DNA from: Gnetum montanum
Lineage: Eukaryota; Streptophyta; Gnetopsida; Gnetales; Gnetaceae
Length of the DNA stretch: 64,000 bases
Direction of reading: 5' to 3'
Assembly: GCA_015680685.1 (NCBI GenBank)
Contig: MNCI01026460.1
Span: 297,902-361,901, forward strand
Positions 10,861 to 22,080 of this stretch are shown piece after piece (position 1 is the stretch's first letter; every line of letters begins with the position of its first letter). The notes beneath the pieces are model-generated. The model was not told the origin of the DNA. It searched no databases and worked only from the letters and a program-made list of their open reading frames with translations. A program made the position numbers and the translations under genes.

Positions 10861-12002
10861 ATCTATAGGAGTCTGGGGTGTATGCACTCAACCCATGATT
10901 AAACATAAGGCAAACACCCCAAAGGTTACCTTATCCTTAAGGTAACCCAAGGTAGTTCCACCAACCCTTAACATATTATCCTAGTGGAACTCCACCACAA
11001 CTGATTGAGCAATATCAATAGTGGTAGCACCCACAATCATGGGAAATGCCACCACCAAAGCAATAGTATCCTTACCGGCAACCTGGCCCGTATGGATATT
11101 ACATGCAGAAGCCAATCTCCCCATGTGACTTTACTGGTCACATCACTCCTCCACCTCACTACCAAGCTCACGAGTATTATGGGACTCCCTATTCTAGAGG
11201 TGATATTCTACAAGCATATCAACCTTCTCATTCGGACGCATCTCTTCCACTAATAGCTCCACTACCACCTACTCCTGTGATGCAAGTTGAAATCCCTACC
11301 TAGCCAGAGCAACGTAATGCCACAAGTGCTGTTAACTCTCAACCTACTGTTGGTTCTAACAACCAAATGAAGAAAAGATCTCTCTTTAGAACCAATAATC
11401 CAACCAAGCCCTTGCAATCACAAGCAGCTAATTCCTTAGATGTCTCAGTATCAATCAAAACTTTGGAGCCCTCTTCAACCCAATCACCACACTCAACACA
11501 TATGGTCATGCTAGCACATGCTGTCACCGATTGGATCAAAGCTAGTCACCTTTCTAGGAAATTCTCTAATCCTAGGAGTCCTTTGATATACATACAAATC
11601 GCTGGAAATGCACTGTGCAAGGTTCTTTTGGATTCTGGTTCTGATGTCAACTTGATTTCTCAAGAAATGTACAAGGCCTGGAACCTGCCTTCATTGAAAA
11701 AGAGCAACATCCATCTAGAGTTGGCTGACTAGTCCATCATTGTCCCATTGGAACTAATGGAATACATTGTTACCACTATTTGTGGGTGGTCGTACCCAGT
11801 TAACTTCATAGTGATTCATGTAAAAAATGGTAAGGGGGACTTTCCAATCATAATGGGAAGAGCATGGCTAAGCACCATCGACGCACGCGTAGGAATCCAT
11901 GATCTTTCCCTAGAAATACCAAAGGAAAATACATTCGAAAAGATTGAGAAGAAGAAAGTTCCATGCATCACATATAGTGACATAGGGTGTAATTACGTGT
12001 AG
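10861..12002 (+). pseudogene. gag end and aspartic protease of Athila-like element
   Basis: After the knuckle comes a P/H/Y-rich gag end (HITPPPHYQAHEYYGTPYS; 11005-11303). Frame 11367-11732 then contains the protease: IYIQIAGNALCKVLLDSGSD with the catalytic DSG intact, followed by VNLISQEMYKAWNL. One stop (TAG at 11730) separates it from 11748-12002, which has FPIIMGRAWLSTIDA, the C-terminal flap equivalent (I.GR.WL). Of all protease remnants in the window this one keeps its active-site triplet. The next 150 bp has no open frame. Confidence 0.8.
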
Positions 12003-12152
12003 AGGTCATGGTTTGTGCAAAGTTTAGCATTGCCTACATGTAATTAGTATGCACAAGTGATTAACATAAAAATATGCCTATATGTAGCAGCCACATGATA
12101 GGAAGACACCTAGTGGCTAATAGTTGATCAAGAAAACACTTCACTCATATGC

Positions 12153-13800
12153 ATGGAACCAACTGAGGGTTTGACTTGCACTTACATCGATAGCATAGAC
12201 GCATTAGAGCAAGTCCACTGCCAACTTCCAAGTCTTAACCTTGAAAATGTCAACTGGGGGAAGTTGGAAATCCCTGAGAAATTTAAGCAAGAGCCCCTTG
12301 AGCTAAAATCATTGCCCATTAGTATGGAATACATGTTCCTTAAAAATGGAAAATCAGTAATTATCAACACTAAGCTTACTCCTCAACAGAAAGAAAGATT
12401 GCTAAATGTAATCAATAGATGGTCAAAATCCTTCACTTGGTCATATCAAAAATTAACTAGAATAGATCCTATGATATTCCAACATAGGATTTACACTGAC
12501 CCCTCCATGAAGCCTCGAAGATAATCGCAGAGGCGTTTGAACCCAAAGCTGAAGCAAGTAGTCAAGGAAGAAATCAAATAGCTTCTCAAGCCTGGGTTTA
12601 TATACCTCATTGTTGATAGTGAATGGGTTAGCCCCTTAGTTATTGTGCCTAAAAAGGGAGGCAAATGGAGTGTGTGCATAGATTTCAGGCTACTAAATAT
12701 GGCAATATTCAAAGATCACTTTTTGTTGTCATTTGCTGACCAAGTCTTAGAGAACATTGCAGGGCATCGCTACTATAGTTTTTTGGATGGATATAGTAGA
12801 TATAATCAAATAAAAATAGCCCCAAAAGACCAACCCAAGACTATGTTCACCAGTCCTTAGGGAATGTTTGCATATAAATAGATGTCATTTGGCTTGTGAA
12901 ATGCCCCTGCAACATCTCAACAACTAGTTCTAAGCATATTCCAACAGTAGATAGGGAATGGCATGGAGGTCTTTATGGATGACTTCTCCACTTATGGAGA
13001 AAACTTTGATCAAGCCTTGGACTGATTAGAGCAAGTGTTAAAAAGATGTGTGTAAACCAATTTGAGGCTCAACTGGAAGAAAAGCCATTTGATGGTCCAA
13101 GAAGGTGTAGTACTAGGGCACAAAATCTCACACATAGGGATAGAGGTAGACCCAGAGAAAATCAAAATTTTCCAAGGAATTATCCATCAACCAGAAATTG
13201 TCAAAGATATTTAATCATTCCTTGGAAATACTGGCTACTATAGGATATTTATTAAGAACTTTTCAAAGGTTGCCAAACCATTGGTGAAATTAACGAAAAA
13301 GGACGTACCTTTCGAGTGGACCAGGGAATGTGAATTAGCTTTCCAAACATTGAAGCAGAAGCTAGTAGAAACACCCATTCTACAAGCTCCTGACTATTCC
13401 AAACCATTCCATATCATGATTGACATATCCAAATATGCTTTAGGGGCCATACTTACACAGTTAGATGACTAGAAGTGTCCTTATTACATCCACTATGAAA
13501 GTAGAAGTATTGCTAGTGCACACAACTTAATTACACTACCACAGAGAAAGAATTAATGGCTGTAGTGTTTGCACTCGATAAGTTTAGACACTATGTATTG
13601 GGATATAAAGTATATATACATACAGATCGTAGTGCAATCTAGTTCTTCATGAATAAGCCAATGGTAAGCCCTCGTATCATACGATGGCTTGTAATCTTAC
13701 AAGAGTTTGATTTAACAATGACCAATCGTAAGGGCACCGAGAATGTAGTTTCTGATCATTTATCTTGATTGCGATGGAACAATAAAGAGGATGAGTATCC
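12153..13800 (+). pseudogene. reverse transcriptase and RNase H of Athila-like element
   Basis: The linker frame 12153-12524 contains RWSKSFTWSYQKLTRIDP and MIFQHRIYTD. RT follows with KPGFIY, SEWVSPLVIVPKKGGKW, VCIDFRLLN, YYSFLDGYSRYNQI and PKTMFTSP. The catalytic VFMDDFSTYG lies at about 12965-12995, then VVLGHKISHIGIEVD and FLGNTGYY. The connection is FSKVAKPLVKLTKKDVPFEW (13265-13320), and the RNase H start is FHIMIDISKYALGAILTQ (13408-13460). F before MDD is typical of Athila. More than ten stops and several frame changes break the region up. Confidence 0.88.
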
Positions 13801-13949
13801 AATTTCTGATCATTTCCCTAATGAATTCCTCTTTGCTAGTGTAGTGAATAATCAATTGCCCATAGAGACAAACTAGTATAGAGCATTCTTACCTATCTCC
13901 TCACCCAACAAACACCACAAGAATTAAACCTTAAGAAGAAATAGTAGTT

Positions 13950-15222
13950 TCTTCGACAAGCCAAATACTTTATGGAGATCAATGGGCAACTTTACAAAGT
14001 GTGTCCCGATGGCTTGGTTCGATGTTGTGTTGCTAATATAGATCAACTGCGAGTTCTCCAAGATGCTCATGAGGGTCCTTGTGGGGGTCATTATGCTGGG
14101 AGATGAATGACCATCAAGATCCTACTTGCAGGATATTACTGGCATACATTATTTTGGGATTCCCATTGTTTCGTCCAATCTTGTGAGCACTATCAACATG
14201 ATGGGGGAATGACTGCTAGAATGGAGGGTCTGTAATAATGGATTCAACCATGAGAATCCTTTGACATTTGGAGAATTGATTTTATGGGGCTGATTACACC
14301 AATGTCCAATGGAAAAGCTTATATTATTGTTGTCATTGATTACTTAACAAAATGAGTTGAAGCAACCACTGTTAAAGATTGTACATGATCTACAACTGCA
14401 CGATTTTTTCAACAACAAATCATAAACAAGTTTGGTATGCTGCATGCACTTATTTCAGATAATGGTACACACTTCACAGGTGCAAATTTTTGAAAATTAA
14501 TGCAATGATTAGGGGTTGAGCATAAATTGACTACAGCAAACCACTCCCAAGAGAACAGTCAAGCATAAGTCACTAACAGGGAGATTACGAAGATATTGAC
14601 AAGAATCATTAGCAAGTTTATGTTAGACTAGAGCACTAAACTAAATGATGCTCTTTGGGCATACCACTCCACATGGAAACTACCTACAAGCTACTCTCCC
14701 TATGAGTTAGTGTATGGTAAGTTACCAATGCTTCCCATTCAAACTGAGCTTCGTACACTATCCATGACATGTGACCTCAACCTTAACCTTGATCTAGCAT
14801 AGAAGCAACGGTTAGTAACTGTTAACTTGCTAGATGAAAATCGATTAGTTGCCCTATCATCTAACGAATTTCACAAGGCCTTGAATAAACAATGTTGTGA
14901 CCTAGGAATTAGGAAAGTTAAATATCAGCCAGGAGATAAGGTTGTCTATTGGAATCCCACACATATGCAACAACATACTAAATTTCAAACACTGTGGGAA
15001 GGACCTTATATTATTTATGCAAATTTTCTTTCAGGGGCCATGAAAATATACAAACCTGATAGCCCAGATAAGAAACTTTTGGTCAATGTGCAACAAACCA
15101 AACCTTTCCAGGAGCTTAGGATAGCCAGTACACATGCTACCTCTCTTGATGGACAATCCTACTCACTATTTTGGATCTCCTCCTTCCAAATTAGTCATGG
15201 GAGATATGGACACCTATGCTAA
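13950..15222 (+). pseudogene. integrase of Athila-like element, catalytic Glu lost
   Basis: The N-terminal zinc region reads HEGPCGGHYAGR and CEHYQHDGG. The catalytic core has WRIDFMGLI (first D), IIVVIDYLTK and ISDNGTHFTG (second D). The usual GQ(V/A)E(V/S)NRE segment reads QA, stop, VTNREI near 14565, so the catalytic Glu is a TAA stop. It continues with AYHSTWKLPTSYSPYELVYG and the C-terminal frame 14827-15222 (KYQPGDKVVYWNP, LWEGPYIIY). Best preserved at its C-terminus. Confidence 0.85.
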
Positions 15223-17154
15223 CTATTTTAGGCCCTCAGTTCTTTTTGAATTTTTGTTTTACACATTTTTATTTTACACATTTTTTTTACACATTCTTTC
15301 AAATTTTCTTATTTTTGTTTTACACCATCGTTCATGTTTTTACTATTTCTTTGTTTGCTTGATTTACTTTTATTTGTCATCTAATAAGTGCTCATGATGG
15401 TGGATTAAATTATGTGATATTGATTGCTAATGTTTGGTTTTTACCTTTAAATTATGATGCTAATATTAAGGTATGGTTCTTTTGGTAAAACAGGTAATGA
15501 GTCCACGCTGTCCACTCATCCATAAAACTCTATGGTCTCCTTTGGCTTGGAACTGTATAGTCCCCTTTTTCTACGTAAACTTGTTAATGAATTTGTGGCT
15601 AGGTATTTTTCAAACCAAGGAAAGACTCAAAGGATGAAAAGGGTGTGACTTCAAGGGGATTCGATGCATTGGTGCTGGCCATTATCTTGGGTGCTTGGAT
15701 GCTTTTTCTTGGGTTTTTTGCCATTCTGACATTGTTCAAATATCATGAAGCTAAGTGAATAAAAATAAGTCTTTACATGGTGTGGTTCTCATGCATCAAA
15801 AAAAGAGAGAGAGAGAAAAGAGAAAAAGGTGAGAATTCAAAGCACACCCCTTAGACATAATAAAGCAATATGGGCTACAAGTGCTGGTTATGGAATTGGA
15901 AAGAGATCTTACCCATGCCTAAAGGTTCCCTCTAATAAAGGCCCTTTCTTGCTTCCTACTTTTCCATCTCACTCTCCTTGGGATGGTGGTCACTCTTTAT
16001 GGAAGCATTCTTGTTGCCTCAAGAGGATGGATTAGCCAAGTGTATTTATGTGAGGTCACTGAATGTTGTTGGTTCGAGTTTGGATTTGGGATGATTTCTA
16101 CTTAGTTATCTTAACCATGAAATACACAAGGAGATTTACACAACCTTATTCTTGGGATTCGATTCCATTTTCTCCTCTCTATCTTTCTTCCCATTTTCCA
16201 CCTAATTGCTGGTTTTATCATTAGTCCATTCTAGGTTGATGCATTGTTTTTCTTTGGTGAATTCTTATGGGTAAGTTTTTAACTTTTGCTTCCAAATGAC
16301 ATTCCTAGAGCCTACGGACTCTTTGGTTTGTGGGTTTGTCAGGGCATAAAAGGCATGAGCCTCCTTTGGGGAGGACCCACTGGCATTCCTTTTTGATGCA
16401 ATTGTTAAGTTCTTTTCCTTAAGCATTTCTTGTAATTAATCATCTCTTGTTTTATCCCCATCCATGACATCCATTTTATTGGTGTTTCCATTGTTATTTT
16501 TTCCCATCTTTCTTGTTCCTCATATTTTTCCATCTTATAGCTACTAGAGGTTTGCTCTTAGTCATGGGGGCCTTGGCACAAATTTTTCAATTTTCTTCAT
16601 TTTACTATTTACCTAACCCCTACACCTTGGGTAGTCACCTGTGATAAATCTCCGAACCAGTTTCTTCCATAACTACAACTCAGCCAATGCACTTCATATC
16701 GAGGAAAGGTACCAACTGCATTGTGGTTTATCTATCCTTGCTCATTTGCAACTGTGTTGTGTGTGTAGATGGCAATCATACAAACAATGAACTGGGCTTG
16801 GAGGAAGCACTCAGGATGGACCAAAATTGGAGCATTTACAAAAGGAGAAAGTCTGGTGGTGTGGCTATGGATAAACAAAGGAAGGCACAATCTTAGCATT
16901 GGTAGTAACACGCTTTATTTTGTTTCTCTCTCTTTCTCTGCAAGCTGCCAAATAAAGGATTGGTTGTACAAGTGTTCACCACAATGGTCATGAATACTAA
17001 TGTTGTAATATGCTTATTGATCTGTTCACTGGGCACGTTGAGTCTGTCATCCCATTCCATCGTCAGTTGTCAATTAGTCAATAATTCCATACCTTCCCAA
17101 TATTTTGTAAAGAACTTGTTTCTTTTCTTCTATACTCGAGGACAAGTTTTCATT
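15223..17154 (+). other. 3' untranslated or env-position region of Athila-like element
   Basis: About 1.9 kb between integrase and the polypurine tract, where Athila elements usually have an env-like ORF. I see no long frame. Landmarks are a T-rich stretch (15240-15400), GGTGTGACTTCAAGGGGATT (15643-15662), ACATGGTGTGGTTCTC and a purine-rich GA run (15800-15830). Element B keeps recognisable versions of these landmarks in its own 3' region (about 32340-32540, minus), so this is an ancestral shared 3' region. A short hydrophobic frame within it is listed separately. Confidence 0.6.
15603..15758 (+). pseudogene. short ORF with one predicted membrane helix
   Basis: Between two stops the frame reads a basic start (FKPRKDSKDEKG), then ALVLAIILGAWMLFLGFFAI with a few more hydrophobic residues, then LFKYHEAK and a stop: about 50 codons with one clear membrane-span candidate and a charged end. 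It sits where Athila elements carry an env-like gene. The homologous stretch in element B is not hydrophobic, which weakens the case. No ATG precedes the helix. It could be a remnant of an env-like tail or chance. Confidence 0.3.
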
Positions 17155-17168
17155 CAGTCATGGGGGTA
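17155..17168 (+). promoter_or_regulatory. polypurine tract of Athila-like element
   Basis: CATGGGGGTA immediately before the 3' LTR, preceded by GAGGACAAGTTTTCATTCAG. The same context (GAGGAT..TTTTCATTTAG then TCATGGGGGTA) precedes the 3' LTR of element A on the other strand. It primes plus-strand DNA synthesis. Confidence 0.8.
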
Positions 17169-18054
17169 TAATGAGAGGAATTACTCTAATTATTAGAGTG
17201 GTTACTCTAGCGGTTACTCTAGTGGTTACTTTAGCAGTTATTCTAACTATTAGAGTGGTTACTCTAATTATTAGAATAGTTTCTCCCAAGCCTATAAATA
17301 TAGTGCCTAGGCGCACAATTGGGAGGGAAGTCTTTTAGTAGTCAAGTAGCAAAACTCTTGTAGTCTATTTGAAAGCTAGAGTATTTTCCAAGTGCCCGTA
17401 ATAGGAGGTCTAAGTGTGGATAGATCTTTATTCGAGCATTGTGTACCTAAGCACACCTTGTGTACAACAATAAAGATGAGATCTTTGATTCATCCTTGCA
17501 GCACTTGAGATTTTTTTTCTTACGCATTTCTTTTATTTTATTTTCTTATGCATTTATTTTATTTTATGCACTTTACATTTATGTTATTAGCATAGCAATT
17601 CATTTTGATCAATTAAGAAAATCATTAAATTATACTTATTACGATCACTTCGAGCATGTGTGTAACAATTGATAACCTAGTAACGATTAGCGTTTGGTAA
17701 TCCTAGTAGTGTTGGACTGGTTCAAGATGTGTACGACAAGTGAGAACGGATGCTAGTATTAGGATTAGTTAAAACTTAGTTAATGAGTAGTTAAGTTAAA
17801 TTAGTAACTTAGTTACCTCTCTCCTCCCTTATTAGCACAAGACATAAAAACATAAAAGTTATAAAAATCATATGCCTCAAGCTTACTTAACCATACAATT
17901 GTGACATACAAGTAAGCTTGGGAAGACAATGATCAACCAACCTGTCCTTGTTCCACAAGGGAACATAAGCACTTAGTCCTTGGAATTCGACTGCATCATG
18001 TGTGAAACGCTCGTATTCGTATGGTTGAGCATAGGGGTACCTCATTGCTCATCA
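17169..18054 (+). repeat. 3' LTR of Athila-like element
   Basis: 886 bp, starting TAATGAGAGG (TG decayed to TA) and ending GCTCATCA. TATAAATA at 17293-17300 and AATAAA at 17469-17474 match the 5' LTR. It has fewer U3 repeats than the 5' copy. Directly after it the sequence changes to gag of the oppositely oriented element D. Confidence 0.9.
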
Positions 18055-18119
18055 ATTGGGCATTGGCCTTTTGGGTGATCGTACAAGCAAACATCACATT
18101 GATACTTATGATTTGCAGT

Positions 18120-19640
18120 TGAGCCCCTATCCTCATTTTCTTTAGCCCTTTTTTTTATTGTTGAATGGTGTTTTGTCCTATTTCTAGGTTTGGTATCCTT
18201 TATTTGTTTTGGTTGTCAAAGTTATCTTGCATGGGTCTCCCTCTAATAATGTCTACATGTTCTCCACATTTTTCATGTACCCACTTTGTCATCTTGTTGA
18301 TCTTTGCCTCTATTTCATCTAGTGATTTTAGTATTGGCAAAGGTAGGGATTGCTTCACCTCCTCGAGGTGAGTTGATTTCTCTTCTTCATAATTATGGAC
18401 CTCTATTATTTCAAGAGTTTGGTCTTGTTGAGATTTTTTAACATTCTCTCATTTGGATATTTCTCCATCTTCTTTTTCTACCCACTTAATAAGCTCTTAG
18501 AATTGATAGATTCGTAGTTCATATAGTTGACATGGGACATACATCCCTAGGGTCTCCCTTGTTTCATTATGGAGCCCATTCATGATGTGATACATTAGCA
18601 TTTTCTTAGAGAACCCATGGCTTGGACATATGTTTAACAAAGAGTAATATCTTTCTAAGGTCATGTCCAAGGGTCCATGTTGCCCTTGTTTCCACTCTTG
18701 GATTTGTCTCCTCAAGGTTGACACTCTTGCATAGGTTTGATATCTTTCGTTGAAAAGGTTTACCATTGTAGGCCAATGGTGAATTGAATTCAGTTTTAAA
18801 GACCTATACCACACTTTAGCTTGGCCAAAAAGTGTTATAGAGAAGAGCTTAAGCCTTTGCCACGCATTCTCAATGTTGTTCCATACACAGGCATCATAGA
18901 AGGCTTGTAAATGATGTTGTAGATCTGAATCATAACCTACCAAGAACTTAGGAAAGTTGTTTAAATCAAGCCTAGGTAGATGGCTTTCTTTGCAATGCTT
19001 GCAGGATATTTGCATGGCCTCTGTTATATGTATTAGGCTCTTAGTGGCCAGTAGGGGTTCATCATCACTAAATAGGTTGTGAGTTCATGAGTTGGGACAA
19101 TGTTGTCTATGTTCATGTTGCCATTCTTGATTGTGCCTATTGGTTCAATTTTTATTTCTACATCGACCGCTTAAGGAATAGTCATCTGTGTCACAACCCG
19201 ACATTGAAAGAACAAAAAAAAGAGGGAATTGGAAGAATTGTCATGACTTTTGTAAGTCTCCCAATCATCGCCTAATGTACTCTTGCTACCCATTGAGAAG
19301 GTCATAGGCCTTACTGGCCCCTTCATTCTAGGGGATGTCCCATCTTCACTAGAGGTGTATGAGTTGGATGACAAAAGTCCTTGAGTATTGTTGGGATTTC
19401 TATGAATATATGAAACTCCTACATAAGATTGAGTACTCCAAACTTATTCTTCATCATAAATTTTGTTGGTTCTCCAATGAATTGCCTTGCTAGATGTTGC
19501 ATTATCATTGTCTTGTGAAAGAGACGTTGTTGTGAATTGTCTCTGACTGAATTGAATTTGATTTCTTTATTTGAAAGATATATCATTGATACCTTGTTAC
19601 AACGATCTTGTATGATATAACTAATCTGGATAACTAGCAC
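18120..19640 (-). pseudogene. gag of element D, partial
   Basis: Frame 19015-18497 is the best preserved gag core in the window (172 codons): LDLNNFPKFLVGYDSD, HHLQAFYDACVWNNIEN, AWQRLKLFSITLFGQAKVWY, RSLKLNSIHHWPTMVNLFNE and RRQIQEWKQGQHGPLDMTLE. It is clearly homologous to the Athila-like gag at 9888-10199. The region above 19015 is the decayed N-terminus. Below 18497 lies a K/E-rich C-terminal part with stops. It encodes capsid; no zinc knuckle remains before the break at 18055. Confidence 0.8.
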
Positions 19641-19642
19641 CG

Positions 19643-19660
19643 TCCCCGGAAATGGCGCCA
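19643..19660 (-). promoter_or_regulatory. primer-binding site of element D
   Basis: On the minus strand it reads TGGCGCCATTTCCGGGGA, the best preserved tRNA-Asp-type site in the window. It is one base away from the LTR end at 19662. Confidence 0.85.
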
Positions 19661-19954
19661 ATGATGAGCAACAAGGTACCCCCTACACTCAACCATATGA
19701 ATACAAGCATGTACATGCAACTCGGTTGAACTTCGCAGATGGACTAGTTGTGGCACATAGATGGTTATACGTTGATCGCAGTTTGTTGTCTTCCCACTTG
19801 GACTAATATTTTCTTTGTCATGTATGGTTTGGTCCAGAGTGAGGTGTATGATGTGATCCCTACTACTATGTCACTCCTAAGGACAATAAGAGATAACTTA
19901 ATTAGGCTAATGGGCAATAGGAAATAAGATCTAAGCTAGCCTAAGTGTGATGAG

Positions 19955-21375
19955 TGTACTGACCTAAATCATCGGTGTAAGGCTGGAAAGGAAACAAACA
20001 CCGAGAGATTGTCGGGCAGCCACAGTTGACCCTACCTTCGCCCGAGGGCAAGCTGGAAAAGTAAACGAAGGTAGAGTGCCTTGGATGATTTGCACGCAAA
20101 TCAACCAAGGACTTCCCCGAGCGTAAGCTATGGCTAGCACTAGGGTTATCATAAGCAGGATGTAAACAGAATGTAAACAATGATACGAAATGTAAATAAA
20201 GCGTACAGAATTATGAATAAAGCATAAACAAAGCTATATTTGTAAAGCATAAACAGAACTAAATACTATAAATGGGAGGCAATAATGAAACTGTATTATT
20301 ATTATTTTTTAAAAAAATGTGCACCGGTCAAAGCGTAGTTGCATAAGTGTGAATGGCAAGTCAAATGCCTAGCCCCGGAAAGATATGACACGATGATGTG
20401 ACGATGAAAAGGGATGAATGTGAGAAGAACTTGGAAGCCAAAAATCGGATGTGCCGAGAGCCCAAGGATTGCAAGTTCTGTCCTCCTTTAGAATTTCCAA
20501 TCTCTCCAATCTTTGCCTCTTCCAATCTTCTTCTTCTTCTTGTCCTCCTCTTTTGTTTCTTTTGCTTTGCTTCTCTTGCCTCCCCAAATTTGTGTGAATT
20601 GATGGGGTATTTATAGGGTTGGGCTAGGTTTTTGGCTAGGGTTTTTCTTTGACCAGGTTCAATGTATTTTACAATTTGTGGGTCATTCAAGCCCATAAAA
20701 AAAATACAAATTAGAAATACAAGCCCTCAAGCGATAAAAAAATAAAAAATAAAAAAATTTAAAAAATTTAAAAAGATTAGCTCCAACTCTAGCCCACTTG
20801 GAAAAATTATATTTATTTATTTATTTTTTGCTAAATATTTAGCCTGATTTTGCATGGGCTTTCATATCCCTTGGCCATTTTACAGATTTCTTGAAAAAGA
20901 AAATCAAGAAGGATTAACACCGTCTCGCTTGTTTAGCATCCAGCGTGACTTGTAGTGTGACCTCCAAAACTTGCAATTTTGGGCTAAAATCTGGAATTTC
21001 TGAAGGCTGAGACCCATAGCTATCAATAGTGTACCTTGAGGACGACTTACACCCTTAAAATCAAGTCATTTTGGCTTAGTTTTGGGGCTCTAAAAATTGG
21101 TGACGCTAATCCTTATGCTATGCAGCGTTTGAAAAAGTAACCAAAGTGTACTTAGCCAAAACCAAACATTTTGAACCTAAAACTTTTGATTTTGGATGCT
21201 GGAAGTTGGTGCATTCGCCTGTGGGCCCTGGGGGAACCTTGCCTGTTGAATCATGGACCATCAGGGGCTGTTTCAGAGGCCTCCAAGTTTGGTTACGTTG
21301 TACTCATGTTGGACAACAGCATGACTTAGCTTGATTCTTGTCTAAAAGTGCTAGGCCAAAATTAGTGGTGTTTCA
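19955..21375 (-). mobile_element. solo LTR inserted in the LTR of element D
   Basis: 1,421 bp, TGTACTGACC to GGTGTTTCA on the plus strand, flanked on both sides by ATGAG (19950-19954, 21376-21380). The D LTR resumes exactly where it stopped, as shown by alignment to the LTRs of A. On the minus strand it starts TGAAACACC and ends GGTCAGTACA, like the LTRs of element C (TGAAACACC to TCACTACA). It has an AACCCTATAAATACCCC promoter motif near 20603-20620, so the orientation is minus. It contains no coding domain: the product of LTR-LTR recombination. Confidence 0.8.
20603..20620 (-). promoter_or_regulatory. TATA box of solo LTR
   Basis: The minus strand reads CCCTATAAATACCCC, a strong plant TATA context, with CT-rich sequence downstream of it. 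Confidence 0.5.
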
Positions 21376-21794
21376 ATGAGTGCCCATCCCTAATCATTCG
21401 TACACATCTCAAACTTTGTGTACTACTTCTGGGATTACCAAGCGCACATCACTTGAAGCACTACTTGATACGCTATTGAGTTACCATGTAGTTACACTTA
21501 AATGTTTGTGATTAAGACATACTCATTCTGTGTTAACAATAGGAATAGTAAATGATGATAAAAGAAATATTAACTAAGAAAACAACAATAAATAATCAAC
21601 AATTAAAACAATTAAAAGCTAAGTGAATGCTACAATGATGGAGTAATCTCAATCTTTATTGCTGATCGTGTGCGTGTCCAAGTATGTCACACTTGAACAA
21701 AGGTTCTATGCAATTACAAGCATCACACTACAAACATGCACTTGGAAAGAACACTAAAACTGACTATAAGAACTGAAAACAAAAAACTGACTAA

Positions 21795-21904
21795 NNNNNN
21801 NNNNNNNNNNNNNNNNNNNNNNNNNNNNNNNNNNNNNNNNNNNNNNNNNNNNNNNNNNNNNNNNNNNNNNNNNNNNNNNNNNNNNNNNNNNNNNNNNNNN
21901 NNNN
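21795..21904. other. assembly gap (110 N) followed by 19 C
   Basis: 110 Ns followed directly by a run of 19 C (21905-21923). The gap lies in the D LTR just upstream of its TATA region. In the LTRs of element A the corresponding position is ordinary sequence without a C tract. Confidence 0.95.
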
Positions 21905-22080
21905 CCCCCCCCCCCCCCCCCCCGCACTATGAACTTCTTCTATCGTGCACCTCAATGCTGTATTTATAGGATAACATAGGAATAGTGATATTGGATATCT
22001 CACATCATTTCCAAGCCTACGATATCGTGTAGCTCATATCACATACTCGATATTGGGGCCTGGCAGATTGTGACTCTTCA

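Larger units (their letters stand above)
7992..18054 (+). mobile_element. Athila-like Ty3/gypsy LTR retrotransposon, two LTRs, decayed
   Basis: A 10.06-kb element: 5' LTR (7992-8940), tRNA-Asp-type primer site (8942-8959), gag (about 9060-10860), protease (about 11580-12000), RT-RNase H (about 12500-13800), integrase (about 13960-15200), a 2-kb 3' region, polypurine tract (about 17155-17168) and 3' LTR (17169-18054). The RT core VFMDDFSTYG and the primer site are characteristic of the Athila lineage. Frames are broken by stops and shifts. The expected 5-bp target duplication is absent (CCAAG on the left, ATTGG on the right), so one flank was probably rearranged; the right flank is gag of element D. 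Confidence 0.88.
18055..22080 (-). mobile_element. 5' part of LTR element D (Athila-related), minus strand
   Basis: Minus-strand order: LTR (22080-19662), primer site (19660-19643), leader and gag (19640-18055). It is cut at 18055 where the Athila-like element begins, and no pol or 3' LTR of D is seen beyond that element. The LTR belongs to the same family as the LTRs of A and B, and gag resembles that of the Athila-like element. A 1.4-kb solo LTR and an N gap lie inside its LTR. Whether D was the target of the Athila-like insertion is uncertain because no target duplication is visible. Confidence 0.75.
19662..22080 (-). repeat. 5' LTR of element D, interrupted
   Basis: It begins (plus strand) TGATGAGCAACAAGG and ends near GGGGCCTGGCAGATTGTGACTCTTCA. 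It aligns with element A's LTRs (34151-35075, 41175-42069): the sequence around ACTCAACCATATGAAT, TTCCCACTTGGACTA, CTTCTGGGATTACCAAG and the TATA region GTATTTATAGG (21959-21969; CCTATAAATAC on the minus strand). Removing the inserted solo LTR (19955-21375) and one duplication leaves about 1.0 kb, the normal family length. Confidence 0.8.

Noticed and set aside
7987-18059. Target-site duplication of the Athila-like element
   Set aside because: Flanks are CCAAG and ATTGG; no match even allowing decay, so none is claimed.
19941-20180. Minus frames 19941-20180 and 20361-20696 as host gene exons
   Set aside because: Both lie inside a solo LTR with clear target duplication and a TATA box; R/K-rich text comes from CT-rich U5-like sequence.
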